A program made the position numbers and the translations under genes. The notes beneath the pieces were generated by a model. It had not been told where the DNA came from. It made no database searches and saw nothing but the letters and a program-made list of their open reading frames with translations. From contig VBJK01000260.1 in the NCBI GenBank assembly GCA_005879655.1, positions 1 through 6,547 on the forward strand: a DNA stretch of 6,547 nucleotides, in the 5' to 3' direction. This document shows, in pieces, positions 5,683 through 6,547 of the stretch. The stretch is from Chloroflexota bacterium. GTDB lineage: Bacteria > Chloroflexota > Ktedonobacteria > Ktedonobacterales > Ktedonobacteraceae. Position 1 is the stretch's first letter. Every line of letters starts with the position of its first letter.

Positions 5683-5716
5683 GAGTAAAGTAGAAAAAAA
5701 CCTCGGAGCTTTACTC
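5683..5716 (+). promoter_or_regulatory. Hairpin enclosing the transposase ribosome binding site
   Basis: GAGTAAAG (5683-5690) and CTTTACTC (5709-5716) are perfect inverted repeats. The only Shine-Dalgarno-like sequence for the transposase, GGAG at 5705-5708, lies in the loop directly against the right arm, and the arm ends two bases before the ATG at 5719. In a transcript entering from outside the element the fold would hinder ribosome access, the known way several insertion sequences limit transposase synthesis. Confidence 0.5.
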
Positions 5717-5718
5717 AA

Positions 5719-6547
5719 ATGGATCTTAGCACATTGCAACAATTTCGTCACGAGATCTCTACATGCTTTACAAGAGCCAAAGACGCCTTGTTCAACACCG
5801 TTGATGCCCTCATCACTGAAACGCAGGCCCGGTCATTTCCAGAACTCTCTCTTTCCCCATTCTTTGCGCGTCAATGGCACAGTTTATACGAAGCCTTCGA
5901 GGATGGGAAAATTGACCCCAAGCGTCTGCAAAAGGTGTTTCTCAAATACCTTCCTGCTCCAAGCGCAGGGAAGCGTTTGATATTGGGAGTTGATGCAACT
6001 CAAATCGAACGCCCTTTCTCGATCACCTCACCGCAGAGAACGGCAATGCCGATACATAACATCCCACATACCATCCCGAAGAAGTCAACCGCAATAACGT
6101 TTGGTTGGAAATATTCGACAGTGATGGCTCTGCCTGAAAAACCAAGTAGTTGGACCTTCATTATGGATCAGCAGCGCATTCCTTCCGACAAGACAGATAT
6201 TGAGGTAGCGATCACGCAAGTGAAGGAAATCATTCCACAGCTCGCGCAACGTCCGCTCGTTTTGCTTGACCGTGGCTCTGTTTCAGTCTTTCTGTGGTGT
6301 CAGTTGAGTGGACTACCCGTCGATGTCTTAGGGAGATTGAAATGCAATCAAACTTTCTATAAGCCAGCACCTTCACATACAGGGAAAAAGGGACAACCAC
6401 GCAAAGATGGGACAAAGCTGAAATTAGACGATCCTTGCACTCACAAGAGCCCTGATGAAATATGGAAGGGAGCTGATGCAAGAGGCCATTCTGTCCAGAT
6501 CCACTGGTGGAAGAAGATGCACGTGAAAGATGCACGATGGCTCGACT
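5719..6547 (+). CDS. DDE-type transposase, 3' end beyond the window
   Basis: ATG 5719 opens a frame that stays open to the window edge (276 codons). Features in order: a helical N-terminus (1-75), YLPAPSAGKRLILGVDAT (77-94) with the probable first catalytic Asp D92, a long beta region with TFGWKYSTVMALPEKPSSW (127-145), the probable second catalytic Asp in VLLDRG (D184), then RLKCNQTFYKPAPSHTGKKG (206-225), a basic insertion that may contact DNA. The third acidic residue should lie past the edge. I recognise the overall type as a DDE transposase family common in Ktedonobacteria, but I do not name the IS. The gene is uninterrupted as far as seen, so the element may be active. It is preceded by two stem-loops, one enclosing the ribosome binding site. 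The same R-L-K-x-N-x-x-F-Y block occurs in the minus-strand remnant at the left edge of the window. Confidence 0.85.
   Translation, partial: MDLSTLQQFRHEISTCFTRAKDALFNTVDALITETQARSFPELSLSPFFARQWHSLYEAFEDGKIDPKRLQKVFLKYLPAPSAGKRLILGVDATQIERPFSITSPQRTAMPIHNIPHTIPKKSTAITFGWKYSTVMALPEKPSSWTFIMDQQRIPSDKTDIEVAITQVKEIIPQLAQRPLVLLDRGSVSVFLWCQLSGLPVDVLGRLKCNQTFYKPAPSHTGKKGQPRKDGTKLKLDDPCTHKSPDEIWKGADARGHSVQIHWWKKMHVKDARWLD

Noticed and set aside
6230..6535. 101-aa minus-strand frame inside the right-edge transposase
   Set aside because: It is antisense to a clear DDE transposase and lacks family features.
1..6547. CRISPR array, tRNA, rRNA or defence system
   Set aside because: No spaced direct repeats, cloverleaf or rRNA-like segments, and no recognisable defence proteins were found on reading both strands.

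Overview
The window looks like a mobile-element-rich stretch of a bacterial chromosome. The transposase families at both edges and in the middle (an 'RLK-N-x-x-FY-[KR]-P' type DDE transposase and an IS4-like 'MSSV...TGATFxQT' N-terminus) resemble those I associate with Ktedonobacteria (Chloroflexota). That lineage call is an inference from family resemblance only; no rRNA or marker gene is present.

Layout. Positions 1-276: minus-strand remnant of a DDE transposase running off the left edge, plus unresolved DNA. Positions 277-3841: four intact minus-strand genes, read right to left as Nudix hydrolase (3841-3443), an unrecognised 250-aa protein (3389-2637), a MOSC-domain protein (2556-1759) and a YbbY-like NCS2 nucleobase permease (1584-277). 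A good sigma-70-type promoter lies upstream of the Nudix gene. Positions 3842-4238: a divergent intergenic region with an orphan plus-strand terminator-like hairpin and an extended -10 promoter. Positions 4239-4778: a plus-strand LOG/TIGR00730 family gene whose promoter, Shine-Dalgarno and ATG survive. Its reading frame stops after four codons (M-Q-R-I-stop), then resumes in the same frame with the rest of the protein, so it appears to be a 5'-deleted pseudogene. Positions 4779-5123: no firm gene, but a nested imperfect palindrome of about 150 bp with perfect 22-bp arms. Positions 5124-5434: 5' end of an IS4-like element (leader ORF, stem-loop and the first 68 codons of the transposase), cut off abruptly. 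Positions 5435-5718: no gene until two stem-loops. Positions 5719-6547: a DDE transposase gene running off the right edge, with its Shine-Dalgarno in the loop of a hairpin.

Taken together, the stable genes have a loose nucleobase/nucleotide theme: nucleobase uptake (NCS2), possible reduction of N-hydroxylated bases (MOSC, by analogy with YcbX/mARC), nucleotide-diphosphate hydrolysis (Nudix), and a nucleoside-monophosphate phosphoribohydrolase (LOG, broken). That link is inferred from family knowledge and gene order, not shown by the sequence. The right third is a graveyard of at least two different insertion elements, one possibly intact, next to a decaying gene. I see no CRISPR array, tRNA, rRNA or recognisable defence system.
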